This document shows, in pieces, positions 17,058 to 26,039 of a DNA stretch of 64,000 nucleotides. The first letter of the stretch is position 1. Each line of letters opens with the position of its first letter. Below the pieces are notes generated by a model. It saw only the letters and a list, made by a program, of their open reading frames with translations, made no database searches and was not told where the DNA came from. The position numbers and the translations under genes are program-made. Origin of the DNA: Labrenzia sp. THAF82 (GTDB lineage: Bacteria > Pseudomonadota > Alphaproteobacteria > Rhizobiales > Stappiaceae); contig NZ_CP045354.1 in the NCBI RefSeq assembly GCF_009363435.1, positions 1,826,501 to 1,890,500 on the forward strand, read 5' to 3'.

Positions 17058-18458
17058 TCAGACCGAAGGGTAGCAAAAGCTGTCCGTTGAACAGTCGCCA
17101 CCTTCAAGGCGGATCTGGTGGGCCCTCAAGCCCTTCGGGAAATCTATGTAGAAATCCTTGTCGAGCTCCAATCCGCCGTTTTCGCCGACACGCGCCATAA
17201 CCATCTGGCCGCCTTCGGTTCCAGGATAGAACTGATCGTCCCAGGTCGAATAAAGCGAGTTGGTCCAGTAGACGCGTTTTCCGTCGCGGCTGATTTCCAC
17301 CATTTGTGGGCCATAGGCGAAATCCTTGCCGTTGGGATGCTTGGCGCTCCTGGCAATGCCGCCCAATTCAACCTTGCCCGTCAGAACAGGGTTCATCGGG
17401 TCGGAGACATCATATTGATGCATTTCTCCCAGCCCCCAGCACGCAACATAAAGGTATTTGTCGTCGAGGCTGAGGTCGATATCGGTCACGAGCGGCGGAA
17501 CGGCTTCGAAACCCTGCAACAGTGGTGGCAAGTTCTCAGCTTTTTCCGGACGTGGATCGATGGTGATGGTTTTCTTGGATTTCCATTTCCCGTCTTCGTC
17601 GCGCCACCAGGTAAAGATTGAACCCTGCAAATTGGTGGTGTCGACGACGACACCACAGAACCCATATGACTTGGTGGGGTCGTGAGCCGGGCGGATCTCC
17701 AGCGCCATCTGATGGTTCTCGCCAAAATCCATCGTCTGGATATTCTTGCGCTTGCGCAGATCCCAGAAATGGATCGAATGTCCATATTTGTTGGACAGTA
17801 GATCTTCCGGGACGACACCGTTTTCGAACTGCGGTGGCAAACCCCACTCAGAACTGACCATGTAGTCCTGAGGAAGGTTCCACCAGAAATCATAGTGTTT
17901 GTCCTGCTTGCCCCGATCCATCTCGTATTGACCGATGATGTCGAAGGTTTCGCAGTCCATGATGAAGATACCCGGAGGGCCGTCCGTACCGTCTTCACCG
18001 CGGCCGCCAAGGCAGCTGACATAGATCCCCTCGGGACCGCAATGAATTGTATGGGGACGAGAATATCCGGTCTTGGCGAATACCTCTTCGGGCTCGATTG
18101 TCTTGTGGATCTTCGCCTTCAAAGGTTCCTTGACGTCTATCACATAGATGCGCGATGAACGGATGCCTGGAACAATGAGATAGCGCCGTTCGAGGAACGC
18201 GTGACCTGAAAGCGGCGACAGAGCCGACGAACATGCGTTCCAGCCAAAGTGATGGAACTCATCGCCCTTGTTGGGCACGATCACCTGATGAACGATCTGC
18301 CCGTAGCTGTCGGACTTCGGGTTGAGGTCAACAACGGCTATGCCGTCGGATTGCGATCCGTCGGGACTGAGCATTACCGTAAATGCATAATTTTCGACCG
18401 GTGCCTGCATCGCAAGCTTTGGCGATGCATGGAATGTAGGATCTGGCCTAAGGTTCAT
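17058..18458 (-). CDS. mtoX: Methanethiol oxidase, selenium-binding protein (SBP56/SELENBP1) family
   Basis: SELENBP1-family protein of 466 aa. Characterised members oxidise methanethiol to formaldehyde, hydrogen sulfide and hydrogen peroxide. The family pattern is visible throughout: DEFHHFGWNACSSA (the Cys matches the selenium-binding Cys of the human protein), SSRIYVIDV, HTIHCGPEGIYVS, SSEWGLPPQFENG, DIDLSLDDKYLYVACWG, LYSTWDDQFYPG and the C-terminal LEGGDCSTDSFCYPS. No signal peptide is evident, unlike the exported Hyphomicrobium enzyme. The start at 18458 follows GGGAGGAAAAA. The IclR gene lies 82 bp upstream, and formaldehyde dehydrogenase is divergent beyond it. Confidence 0.88.
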   Translation of the reverse strand: MNLRPDPTFHASPKLAMQAPVENYAFTVMLSPDGSQSDGIAVVDLNPKSDSYGQIVHQVIVPNKGDEFHHFGWNACSSALSPLSGHAFLERRYLIVPGIRSSRIYVIDVKEPLKAKIHKTIEPEEVFAKTGYSRPHTIHCGPEGIYVSCLGGRGEDGTDGPPGIFIMDCETFDIIGQYEMDRGKQDKHYDFWWNLPQDYMVSSEWGLPPQFENGVVPEDLLSNKYGHSIHFWDLRKRKNIQTMDFGENHQMALEIRPAHDPTKSYGFCGVVVDTTNLQGSIFTWWRDEDGKWKSKKTITIDPRPEKAENLPPLLQGFEAVPPLVTDIDLSLDDKYLYVACWGLGEMHQYDVSDPMNPVLTGKVELGGIARSAKHPNGKDFAYGPQMVEISRDGKRVYWTNSLYSTWDDQFYPGTEGGQMVMARVGENGGLELDKDFYIDFPKGLRAHQIRLEGGDCSTDSFCYPSV

Positions 18459-18540
18459 TTTTTCCTCCCATTTTGGTAGCAATGCCGCCATTCCGGACAC
18501 GCAGTTCCAGCCCGCAATCGGGCTAAAAATCAGTTTTTGG

Positions 18541-19299
18541 CTAGATCTCCGCAACGTTGCAGAGCTGAATGGCTCCACTGATTTTTTCCGATAGACCGGT
18601 CAGTTTCTGGCCGATCTCAAGTCGATATTCCTTTCCAAATCTGCGAATGGGACCCACCGCACCAACACTGAACGTTGCGCCGATATTCCCGATCGAAACC
18701 GGTGCAGCAACGCTTGCGATGCCCAGGTCGATTTCCTGATCACAATCGGCAAATCCCCGTTTTGAAATCTCCTCAAATTCCGCCCGGAGTTCAGCTTTCG
18801 TGATCTTGGTGTGCTCGGTGTACTGCTTCATGCTGCGGGACAGGATTTCTTCCTGAAAGTCTGGTTCGGCGAATGCAGCAATCGCCTTGGAACAGGAGCA
18901 GGCATGCATCGGACGAACGCCGAGGCCTGGATGAATAAAGGCGCGTGCCGGATCGTCCGGGGTTTCCACATGGATGATTTCCACCTTGCCGCTGCGAAAG
19001 CGTGCCAGGAAAACCGTTTCGTTGAATTTGGTGGCTGCGGCTTTCAATAGCGGAGCCGCGCATCGCCGGACATCGACATCCGATTTGCCCAGCAATGCGA
19101 TGCGGATCAGGCGTTCACCAACGACGTATTGTCCGTCGTCGGAAGGTTGATCCAGGAGTTTTCGGTCGAGCAGGGTCTGTATCAGCCTGTAGCAGGTCGG
19201 TTTGGGCAGTTCGGTCGCCTTCTGCACTTCAAGCGTTGAAACCGGACGCCCTGCGACAGCAATGATCTCCAGGAGGTTGATCAGACGTTCTAGGTGCAT
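18541..19299 (-). CDS. IclR-family transcriptional regulator
   Basis: Full-length IclR protein of 252 aa. The winged helix covers residues 1-60 (RLINLLEIIAVAG, LEVQKATELPKPTCYRLIQTL). The effector domain has MHACSCSKAIAAF and the conserved end-segment DQEIDLGIASVAAPVSIGN. It is upstream of and co-directional with the methanethiol oxidase gene and divergent from formaldehyde dehydrogenase, so it probably controls both. The effector may be a C1 or sulfur compound (inference). Confidence 0.88.
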   Translation of the reverse strand: MHLERLINLLEIIAVAGRPVSTLEVQKATELPKPTCYRLIQTLLDRKLLDQPSDDGQYVVGERLIRIALLGKSDVDVRRCAAPLLKAAATKFNETVFLARFRSGKVEIIHVETPDDPARAFIHPGLGVRPMHACSCSKAIAAFAEPDFQEEILSRSMKQYTEHTKITKAELRAEFEEISKRGFADCDQEIDLGIASVAAPVSIGNIGATFSVGAVGPIRRFGKEYRLEIGQKLTGLSEKISGAIQLCNVAEI

Positions 19300-19342
19300 A
19301 TTGACGGGTCTTTCTCAAATTGTAAGACTGCCTATCAAATCA

Positions 19343-19360
19343 TGAGACAAAAATTTCTCA
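19343..19360. promoter_or_regulatory. Inverted repeat between the IclR and formaldehyde dehydrogenase genes
   Basis: TGAGA-N8-TCTCA, with an AT-rich centre, lies in the 88-bp divergent region, 28 bp before the dehydrogenase start. Size and position suit an IclR operator covering both promoters. A related half (TTCTCA) lies near 19313. Confidence 0.4.
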
Positions 19361-19387
19361 ATGCAAGCTAAATATCGGGAGGCAGAA

Positions 19388-20473
19388 ATGCGAACACGTG
19401 CAGCCGTGGCTCTTGAAGCAGGCAAACCACTGGAGATTATGGAGGTTAACCTCGAAGGCCCAAGAGCCGGCGAGGTGCTGGTCGAGATCAAGGCCACTGG
19501 TTTGTGTCACACCGATGAGTTCACCCGTTCAGGCGATGATCCGGAAGGCATTTTTCCGGCAATCCTGGGACATGAAGGGGCAGGGGTCGTCATCGAGGTT
19601 GGTGATGGGGTGACCAGTCTTGAACCGGGAGACCACGTGATCCCGCTTTACACGCCCGAATGCCGGGAGTGCGAATACTGCCTCAACCCAAAGACCAATC
19701 TCTGCCAATCGATCAGAAGCACACAAGGCCAGGGATTGCTGCCCGACGGTTCGACCCGCTTTTCCAAGCTCGATGGGACACCCATTCACCACTATATGGG
19801 TTGCTCAACCTTTGCCAATCATACGGTTGTTCCGGAAATCGCGCTTGCCAAGGTTCGCAAGGACGCTCCGTTCGACAAGATCTGTTACATCGGCTGCGGC
19901 GTGACGACGGGGATTGGCGCAGTGATCAACACGGCCAAAGTGGAGATCGGCTCTCGCGCGATTGTGTTTGGACTGGGCGGTATCGGCCTCAATGTCATTC
20001 AGGGCCTTCGCATGGCCGGTGCCGACCAGATCGTCGGTGTCGATCTCAACGACGGTAAAGCCACGATGGCGAAACGCTTCGGCATGACAGACTTTGTGAA
20101 CCCGTCAAAGGTCGAGGGGGATATTGTTGCGCATCTGGTGGAACTGACCAGGGGTGGCGCGGACTACACGTTCGACGCGACCGGCAATGTGAAGGTGATG
20201 CGCGCTGCTCTGGAGGCGGCTCACAAGGGGTGGGGTGAAAGCATCATCATCGGTGTTGCCCCTGCCGGCGCAGAAATCTCGACGCGCCCCTTCCAACTCG
20301 TGACCGGGCGGGTTTGGCGCGGGACAGCGTTTGGGGGTGCTTCGGGCCGGACAGACGTGCCGAAAATTGTCGATTGGTACATGGACGGCAAGATCGAAAT
20401 CGATCCGATGATCACGCACAAACTGCCACTGGAAGAAATCAATCATGGGTTCGACCTGATGCACGAAGGATAA
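19388..20473 (+). CDS. S-(hydroxymethyl)glutathione dehydrogenase (class III alcohol dehydrogenase), truncated by a premature stop
   Basis: NAD-dependent oxidation of the formaldehyde-glutathione adduct. Catalytic zinc ligands C40, H62 (GHEGAG) and the Cys in YIGCGVTTG are present. The structural zinc site C92/C95/C98/C106 ([12 protein letters not shown]) is intact, as is the Rossmann motif [11 protein letters not shown]. The ATG at 19388 follows GGGAGG. The frame stops with TAA at 20471-20473 after DLMHEG. The next eight in-frame codons read SIRAVVEF and then TAG at 20498, which is the normal family C-terminus. The gene therefore appears to have lost its last nine residues through one nonsense change. 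The loss may or may not destroy activity. Confidence 0.9.
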   Translation: MRTRAAVALEAGKPLEIMEVNLEGPRAGEVLVEIKATGLCHTDEFTRSGDDPEGIFPAILGHEGAGVVIEVGDGVTSLEPGDHVIPLYTPECRECEYCLNPKTNLCQSIRSTQGQGLLPDGSTRFSKLDGTPIHHYMGCSTFANHTVVPEIALAKVRKDAPFDKICYIGCGVTTGIGAVINTAKVEIGSRAIVFGLGGIGLNVIQGLRMAGADQIVGVDLNDGKATMAKRFGMTDFVNPSKVEGDIVAHLVELTRGGADYTFDATGNVKVMRAALEAAHKGWGESIIIGVAPAGAEISTRPFQLVTGRVWRGTAFGGASGRTDVPKIVDWYMDGKIEIDPMITHKLPLEEINHGFDLMHEG

Positions 20474-20550
20474 TCAATTCGCGCGGTTGTCGAGTTCTAG
20501 TCAGCAAGCCGCCAGGCGCAAACTCAACGCCTTGGCAGGCTTTTGTCCAA

Positions 20551-20582
20551 GCCGCGTAAGCCGCAAAAATTGCGGACGCGGC
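20551..20582. other. Strong imperfect hairpin in the convergent intergenic region
   Basis: GCCGCGT-aag-CCGCAA-aaa-TTGCGG-ACGCGGC forms a 13-bp stem with a 3-nt bulge. It lies between the convergent formaldehyde dehydrogenase and SnoaL-like genes, downstream of the decayed dehydrogenase C-terminus. No T run follows on either strand, so factor-independent termination is not clear. Confidence 0.4.
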
Positions 20583-20703
20583 CGGTGACTGGGTCGCATT
20601 TGGGTTTTACCCGGTTACAATGAACGGCGGAACACCCGGCAACAGTCGAGTTGAGGTGTTGTTTTTCGTTGCCTTCACTTGAGAATGCTAACCGTCGGAA
20701 CAG

Positions 20704-21093
20704 CTATTTTGACAGAGCCGCCGCCGCGGTGTCGTGGTACTCGTGAAGTTCGACGACGCAGCCGTCCTTCACCGTCCAGAACAAGGCCAGCTCGGTCTCT
20801 CGCGAAACTCCGGTATGGCGACTGGTGATTGTGAGACTGATCTGTGTTGCAGCGCGTTCGCCTGAGACGATGATATCTGTCAGGCGATAGTCGTCGATAC
20901 TCCAGTCTGACTGAATCCGGCCAATCGCTTCCCAGAAAGCTGCCTTGCCCCCGCAATCTGCACAGTAAGGTGCAGTTTCCGCATTGGCATGGATGCGATA
21001 GTGAATGTCGTCATGCAACAGCGCGGATATGGCCTCGACATCCGCGCGGTTATACGACTGAATGGCGTTGCGAACGACCTCTTCGGTTGTCAT
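20704..21093 (-). CDS. SnoaL/NTF2-like ketosteroid-isomerase-fold protein
   Basis: Small 129-aa cone-fold protein. Its pattern of an N-terminal helix (EEVVRNAIQSYNRADVEAI), LLHDDIHYRIH, GKAAFWEAI and the final strand VVELHEYHDTAAA is that of SnoaL-like proteins. These act as small isomerases, cyclases or hydrolases, or simply bind small ligands; no catalytic assignment is possible here. The ATG follows GGAGGGAAGCGCTC. It stands alone on the minus strand. Confidence 0.75.
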   Translation of the reverse strand: MTTEEVVRNAIQSYNRADVEAISALLHDDIHYRIHANAETAPYCADCGGKAAFWEAIGRIQSDWSIDDYRLTDIIVSGERAATQISLTITSRHTGVSRETELALFWTVKDGCVVELHEYHDTAAAALSK

Positions 21094-21139
21094 GAGCGCT
21101 TCCCTCCGAACGATTAAACGACCATCAGCCAGACTTTCG

Positions 21140-21161
21140 GCAATCGCCGCCGCGCGATTGC
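21140..21161. other. Inverted repeat upstream of the SnoaL-like gene
   Basis: GCAATCGC-N6-GCGATTGC, a perfect 8-bp repeat 47 bp upstream of the SnoaL-like start. Two further short palindromes lie in the same 213-bp gap: CTTCGTC-A-GACGAAG at 21203-21217 and CCTCAC-N5-GTGAGG at 21230-21246. They may be operators or part of the mRNA end of the caspase-like gene. Confidence 0.3.
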
Positions 21162-21306
21162 GCCGTCTTTTATAGTTGGTTGTAGGGGACCATATTGCGC
21201 GCCTTCGTCAGACGAAGCAAGGTTTTCAACCTCACGTTTAGTGAGGGTAGGTGGCGGCCGCGACGGTCTCGCTCGAAAAGGTCCGGATATCCACTCGCTT
21301 CTCGGA

Positions 21307-23217
21307 CTATTGGTTGGCGTATTGAAACACTGCCATCAGTGACCCTTTGCCGATGACACCATCGATCGCGCCGGAATAGACGCCTGCTTCCCTCAATCGG
21401 TTTTGGACTTCTTTTCTGAAGCTTGCAGGGTAGGTTTTGTTCTTTTCAGGATCGACAAACCAGAATTCAGCCTCGATTTGTCCGCCTTCACGGATGGCCT
21501 TCATCGTCCAGTCGACGGCGGTCGCAGTTGTCTCGCTTTCAAATGTTCCGTCGAGATAGAACTCGGCGAGAGAACGCATTGCCAGCTGGTCTCCTTGCGC
21601 CGCAGCTTTCATTAGGAGGGACTGTGCGAACTCGGGATTTTTGTCGCCGCCCTGACCTGTTGCGAGCAAATCCGCCAGGTTGATCATCGCCAGTGTTTGA
21701 TCGGCATTGGTGTCGGCAAGCGCGACTTGAAACCAATACCGGGCACGAAAGTGATCCTGGCGAACGCCTTCACCGTGCTTGTAGGCGGTGGCAACTGAAA
21801 AGGCCGCACTGGCGTTGCCGCCTTCCGCAGCTTGCCGAAACCACTCGAATGACACCGCGTCGTCGTATTCGACCTGACGATCTTCAAGATAGATATGCCC
21901 GAGCATTTCCATCGCGTGGGTATTGCCGAGAACAGCTGCCTTTTCCAAAAGGCGCATGGTTTCACCCGCGCGCCATTCAACCCCTTTGCCAAGGTCGTAG
22001 GCGACTGCAAGTTCAACCATGGCATCGGTATTGCCAAGTTCGGCGGACTGCCGGAATTGCTTGGCGGCCGCCGTCTCGTTGCCAGAACGATCAAGCGCAC
22101 GACCGTAAATCAGTTTGAGGATATCTGAATTTGGAAACTGTGCGACAGCGTCGGAACACGCATTTACCGTTATCGACGGTTCGCCGTCATATCCATCTTC
22201 TTCGCGCTGCAAACAGTTCTGGACATGCCTTGCTTGGGAGTTCCGTGCTTCCCTGTTTTCGCGCTCTGAAAGTTCAATTTTGCTTTCCGGGGCGGCTTTG
22301 ATGAGCGCCAATGCTTGTTTGGTGAATTCACCATTGGGATAGCGCTTCAGATATACCCTTATCAGGTCTGGATCATCGGCGTCTTTGACGGCATCCCAAA
22401 GCGCGGTTTCTTTGGCGGCAGATGTAAGCGCCCGATTTCCCTGATAATTGAAGGAAAAGTCGCCTGTCAGCGACGAGTTGCTCCAGGGAACCTGCGCGTT
22501 CTGAGTTGCATCCATCACGCGCTTTCTCACGCGTCTCATCATCCGCGCGACATCTAGGTTCGGCGTCGAAATATGATGCAAAAGCGCTTCTGAAAAAGGG
22601 CTGTTCAAACCCGCACCATCTCTCGCAACGCTTCCCGGCTCCGTTGAAAAGGCAACCAGTGTGTCAGAGCCGGCTTCCAGTGGAGCCAAGCCCAGGTCAG
22701 TTTCAACAATCTGAGCGTCTACGGAGCGGTTTGCGCCGGGCATGAACCGGTTGTCTCGGCATGCATCAACCAACACAATCTTTGTTTTGGTCCGCTGGTC
22801 CATTTCCTTCAGGACCAAATTCAAGGCAACGAGTTCAGAGTCTATCGCATTGGCTGTCTCGAGCTCCACATCCGTTGGTAGAAGGTAATTCTGTCCGGAA
22901 ATCTGCATTCCATGCCCGGCATAAAAGAACAGGCCAACGTCCGACCCCTTGAGCGCGTTAGAGAAGCGTTTGAGCGTCAACAGGAAGTCCTGATGAGTGA
23001 GATCCTGCCCATAAATCACTTCAAATCCGAGTTCGCTCAGGACAGCGCCGATATTCGTGGCATCCCGGACAGGGTTGGGCAGCTTGCCGACCGATGAATA
23101 ATTCGAATTCCCGACTACCAGTGCAACGCGTTGTGCCGAGTTTGCTTGCGAAATCAAAAATACGCAGAGCAAAGAAGAAAGGATGACGGTTTTAAGAAAA
23201 ACAAAAACGGAATGCAT
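21307..23217 (-). CDS. Secreted caspase-like (C14) protein with Sel1 repeats and peptidoglycan-binding-like C-terminus
   Basis: 636 aa. A signal peptide (VILSSLLCVFLISQANSA) is followed by a caspase-fold domain at about residues 29-250 with the catalytic His in FFYAGHGMQ (H102) and Cys in LVDACRDNRF (C153). A linker has ALWDAVKDADDPDLIRVYLKRYPNG, a segment common in bacterial caspase-like proteins. Several Sel1/TPR-like repeats follow at about 370-560 (MVELAVAYDLGKGV, AMEMLGHIYLED, AAFSVATAYKHGEGV, AMRSLAEFYLDG). The end, FRKEVQNRLREAGVYSGAIDGVIGKGSLMAVFQYA, is the first half of a PG_binding_1 domain. Proteolysis or scaffolding at the cell wall is likely. There is no operon partner. Confidence 0.85.
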   Translation of the reverse strand: MHSVFVFLKTVILSSLLCVFLISQANSAQRVALVVGNSNYSSVGKLPNPVRDATNIGAVLSELGFEVIYGQDLTHQDFLLTLKRFSNALKGSDVGLFFYAGHGMQISGQNYLLPTDVELETANAIDSELVALNLVLKEMDQRTKTKIVLVDACRDNRFMPGANRSVDAQIVETDLGLAPLEAGSDTLVAFSTEPGSVARDGAGLNSPFSEALLHHISTPNLDVARMMRRVRKRVMDATQNAQVPWSNSSLTGDFSFNYQGNRALTSAAKETALWDAVKDADDPDLIRVYLKRYPNGEFTKQALALIKAAPESKIELSERENREARNSQARHVQNCLQREEDGYDGEPSITVNACSDAVAQFPNSDILKLIYGRALDRSGNETAAAKQFRQSAELGNTDAMVELAVAYDLGKGVEWRAGETMRLLEKAAVLGNTHAMEMLGHIYLEDRQVEYDDAVSFEWFRQAAEGGNASAAFSVATAYKHGEGVRQDHFRARYWFQVALADTNADQTLAMINLADLLATGQGGDKNPEFAQSLLMKAAAQGDQLAMRSLAEFYLDGTFESETTATAVDWTMKAIREGGQIEAEFWFVDPEKNKTYPASFRKEVQNRLREAGVYSGAIDGVIGKGSLMAVFQYANQ

Positions 23218-23422
23218 TGATGCTGCTCAGCCGACATGAAATTTAGCAGGTTGGCACCTTATCACAGCATGCTTTTCCGGGCATCAAGCGGGTGTCGACA
23301 GTCATTCTCGACAGTGGAGAGTTTGCCTTCGTCGACTGGAACGTGGTTGGTCGCTTCGGATAGGCCGGTGCCGATACCTCCCCAACTATCTGGCTTTTTG
23401 GCCTGACATTGAGACGATACGT

Positions 23423-24589
23423 TCAGTCGACTTCATATTTGGCAATGAAGTCGCGGTCCGGTTCCACGCCGAGGCCTGGGCGATCAGGGATCGTCACAAA
23501 TCCACCATTCTTATAGACCTCTTCCTGGATATGCAGGGGCTCGACGAGCAACGCATCCCGGAACTTGTTGTCGGTTGTGTCGAACTCGAGCATCGGTTCC
23601 CATGGGTTCAGACCTCCCGGGAGTGGCGGCATTGCGGCCAGGAGCTGGAGATTGACGGCGACGGCGATGGCCGAACCCCAGACATGGTTTATGACTGGTG
23701 TGAAATGGGAGTGGCAAAGGGTTAGAACGCGCAGATATTCGCTGACACCACCCATCGCGCACACTTCCGGCTGAGCAATGTCCAATCCCCGGTTTTCCAG
23801 GATCTGGCGCCAGCCCCATCGATTGAATTCAGCTTCACCACCAGAGATGTTGACCTTCAATCCGGCTCGCAGTTCCCTGTAGCCGTCGAGGTCCTCGGGT
23901 GCGACAGGCTCCTCGAACCAGTAGGCCCCCAAGTCATCCAGGGCTCTGCCGACATAAAACGCGTCGGACGTCGTGTAGCAGTGGTTGGCATCGACCATGA
24001 ATTTGCCGCGACCATCGACCCCTTTGGCAACGGCCTCGCAAAGCCGAACGTCTTCTTTCGGACCCAGGCCGGATTTCATCTTTGCCGCGACAAATCCCTT
24101 GTCCATGATCTCAGCTGCTTCGGCCCTGAAACGTGCCACGTGCTCATCGACGCTCTCCCGCTTGAGCATCATGCCATAGCCATAGACCTGGACCTGCCTT
24201 CGATGAGCCCCCCCGATCAGTTTGTGCAATGGAAGTCCTGCCACTTTGCCGGCGATATCCCAAAGGGCGATGTCAACGCCGGAGAGCGCTTGAAGGGGCA
24301 TGCCCTTCTGGCCGTGATCCCGCAAAAGATTATAGACCTTGTGCCAGATGACATCCCGATCCAGCGCATCGTCGCCGAGGATCATCGGTTGAATGACCTT
24401 TTCAACGATCCCCTTGTTTGCAAGGGCGACATTGCCCGGTCCGAAGCACTCGCCCCAACCGGTAATGCCGGCATCCGTTTCCACTTCAACGAGGTGAGCG
24501 CTACGTTTGGCATAAAACTGTTGGGAGTAACCGAGTTCTTCCGGCAAATCGTATTGCAGAACGTGACTGGTGACGCGGGTGATTTTCAT
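23423..24589 (-). CDS. Mandelate racemase/enolase-superfamily sugar-acid dehydratase
   Basis: Protein of 388 aa with the N-terminal capping domain (THVL-like strand, WGECFGPG) and a TIM barrel carrying the KxK pair in VAAKMKSG, metal ligands in MVDANHCY, WFEEPVAPEDL and ISGGEAEFNRW, and the HVWGSAIAVAV end motif. This places it in the MR subgroup, which includes galactonate, fuconate and other acid-sugar dehydratases. It is the last gene of an importer-GMC dehydrogenase-aldehyde dehydrogenase operon, so dehydration of the imported sugar's acid form is likely. The ATG overlaps the aldehyde dehydrogenase stop (ATGA). Confidence 0.85.
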   Translation of the reverse strand: MKITRVTSHVLQYDLPEELGYSQQFYAKRSAHLVEVETDAGITGWGECFGPGNVALANKGIVEKVIQPMILGDDALDRDVIWHKVYNLLRDHGQKGMPLQALSGVDIALWDIAGKVAGLPLHKLIGGAHRRQVQVYGYGMMLKRESVDEHVARFRAEAAEIMDKGFVAAKMKSGLGPKEDVRLCEAVAKGVDGRGKFMVDANHCYTTSDAFYVGRALDDLGAYWFEEPVAPEDLDGYRELRAGLKVNISGGEAEFNRWGWRQILENRGLDIAQPEVCAMGGVSEYLRVLTLCHSHFTPVINHVWGSAIAVAVNLQLLAAMPPLPGGLNPWEPMLEFDTTDNKFRDALLVEPLHIQEEVYKNGGFVTIPDRPGLGVEPDRDFIAKYEVD

Positions 24590-26031
24590 GCCGCACCTCT
24601 CTCAAGCGCGCGGGTGACGCGTTTCAAGACGAGGTAGTCATTCAGCGCCAAAGCTGAGCAGTCATGGCCGATGCCCGATTGGCCGATACCGCCATGCGGC
24701 AGGTCGATGTCGTATTTCACACCATTGATCTGGATTTCGCCGTAGCGCAAACCAGCGGCATACCGTTCCGCCTTTGCCAGATCTCGCGTGAAGATATAGG
24801 CCGTCAGACCACCATCGTCGCAGTCGTTTGCGTTTTCCAAGAGGTCGTCTTCGCCTTGAAACGGGATCAGACTTACGATCGGTCCGAAAGTCTCCTGTCG
24901 ATAGACATCCATGGTTTCGCGCACATTTGCCAGCACAGTTGGGGCCAGGAAATGGCCTCGGTTCAGCCCTGCCGGCCGGTCACCACCGGCAAGAAGGTCC
25001 GCTCCGTCCAACACCGCATCGTCGATGAGTTTCTTGATCCGTTTCCAGGCCCTCGCGTTGACGAGAGGGCCTGTTGTGATATCGGCATTCCGGTCCCAAC
25101 CTGTTGTGGCCTTTTGAGCCCGTTCAACAACCTTTGCCGTGAATTCTTCAAGTATGGGCGCTTCGACAAACACCCTGTTTGGAGAAACGCATATCTGTCC
25201 GGCATTGCTGAATTTGACTCCGCAAACGATGTCCGCTGCCGTTTCCAGGTCCGCATCGGCGAACACAAGGACAGGTGCATTTCCGCCAAGTTCCATGGAA
25301 TACCGTTTGATCGTCGTTGCGCCGGTTCGCATGATGTGGCGCCCGGTTGCGGTCGAGCCGATCAACGTTATGACAGCCGGGATTGGCGATGCTGACAAGG
25401 TATCGGCGGCTTCATAGCTGTCAGTTGCCAGGATTTGCACCACCCCGTCCGGAAGCCCAATTTTGGCGCAAAGTTCACCAACTGCATATGCGGATATCGG
25501 TGTGTCGTTTGAGGGGCGGATGATGATTGGGCATCCGGCCGCCATCGCCGGGCCGATCTTGAAAGCAAGATTGAGCAGCGGAAAGTTCCAGGCAAGAAAC
25601 GCGACTGCAACGCCGGCAGCTTCGTGAACCATCGTGTGCGTGTGAGTGCCTGTACGATCCGCAAGGCCGTAGTCGTGAAAACGGGCAATTTCCTCGGCAT
25701 AGAACTGGAGAGAGTTCTTGAGGCTCTCGAAGTCTTCCTCGGTGCTCGCCCATGGCTTTCCAAGCTCATGGTGGATGCAGGTTCTCAGATAGTCCTCATG
25801 CCGTATGACTTCATCGCGCAGCTTTGTCATCCATTGCTGGCGTTCGAAGATGGATGTCCTTGACCATGAAGGAAAAGCGTTTCGAGCGTGTTCGAGGGCG
25901 CACCGCACATCTTCACAGCCCGCGGCGGCCACGATGGTGACCGTCTCTTCCGTCGCAGGATTGGCGACTTCAATACTGCCCTGACCATCAACCAGAGCAC
26001 CACCCAGATACATTTTGCTCGGGAAATTCAT
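24586..26031 (-). CDS. NAD(P)-dependent aldehyde dehydrogenase
   Basis: Typical 481-aa ALDH. The catalytic Glu is in MELGGNAPVLVF and the catalytic Cys in FSNAGQICVSPNRV. The cofactor-fold motif is LIGSTATGRHIM and the C-terminal ETFGPIVSLIPF is conserved. In this operon it probably oxidises a semialdehyde formed from the sugar or sugar acid. I start at the ATG at 26031 (MNFPSKMY); the longer frame overlaps the GMC gene. It ends in an ATGA overlap with the dehydratase gene. Confidence 0.9.
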   Translation of the reverse strand: MNFPSKMYLGGALVDGQGSIEVANPATEETVTIVAAAGCEDVRCALEHARNAFPSWSRTSIFERQQWMTKLRDEVIRHEDYLRTCIHHELGKPWASTEEDFESLKNSLQFYAEEIARFHDYGLADRTGTHTHTMVHEAAGVAVAFLAWNFPLLNLAFKIGPAMAAGCPIIIRPSNDTPISAYAVGELCAKIGLPDGVVQILATDSYEAADTLSASPIPAVITLIGSTATGRHIMRTGATTIKRYSMELGGNAPVLVFADADLETAADIVCGVKFSNAGQICVSPNRVFVEAPILEEFTAKVVERAQKATTGWDRNADITTGPLVNARAWKRIKKLIDDAVLDGADLLAGGDRPAGLNRGHFLAPTVLANVRETMDVYRQETFGPIVSLIPFQGEDDLLENANDCDDGGLTAYIFTRDLAKAERYAAGLRYGEIQINGVKYDIDLPHGGIGQSGIGHDCSALALNDYLVLKRVTRALERGAA

Positions 26032-26039
26032 TTGCAGCC

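Noticed and set aside
19361-19387. Earlier ATG for formaldehyde dehydrogenase
   Set aside because: It overlaps the candidate IclR operator and the strong GGGAGG site serves the ATG at 19388, which gives the usual family N-terminus.
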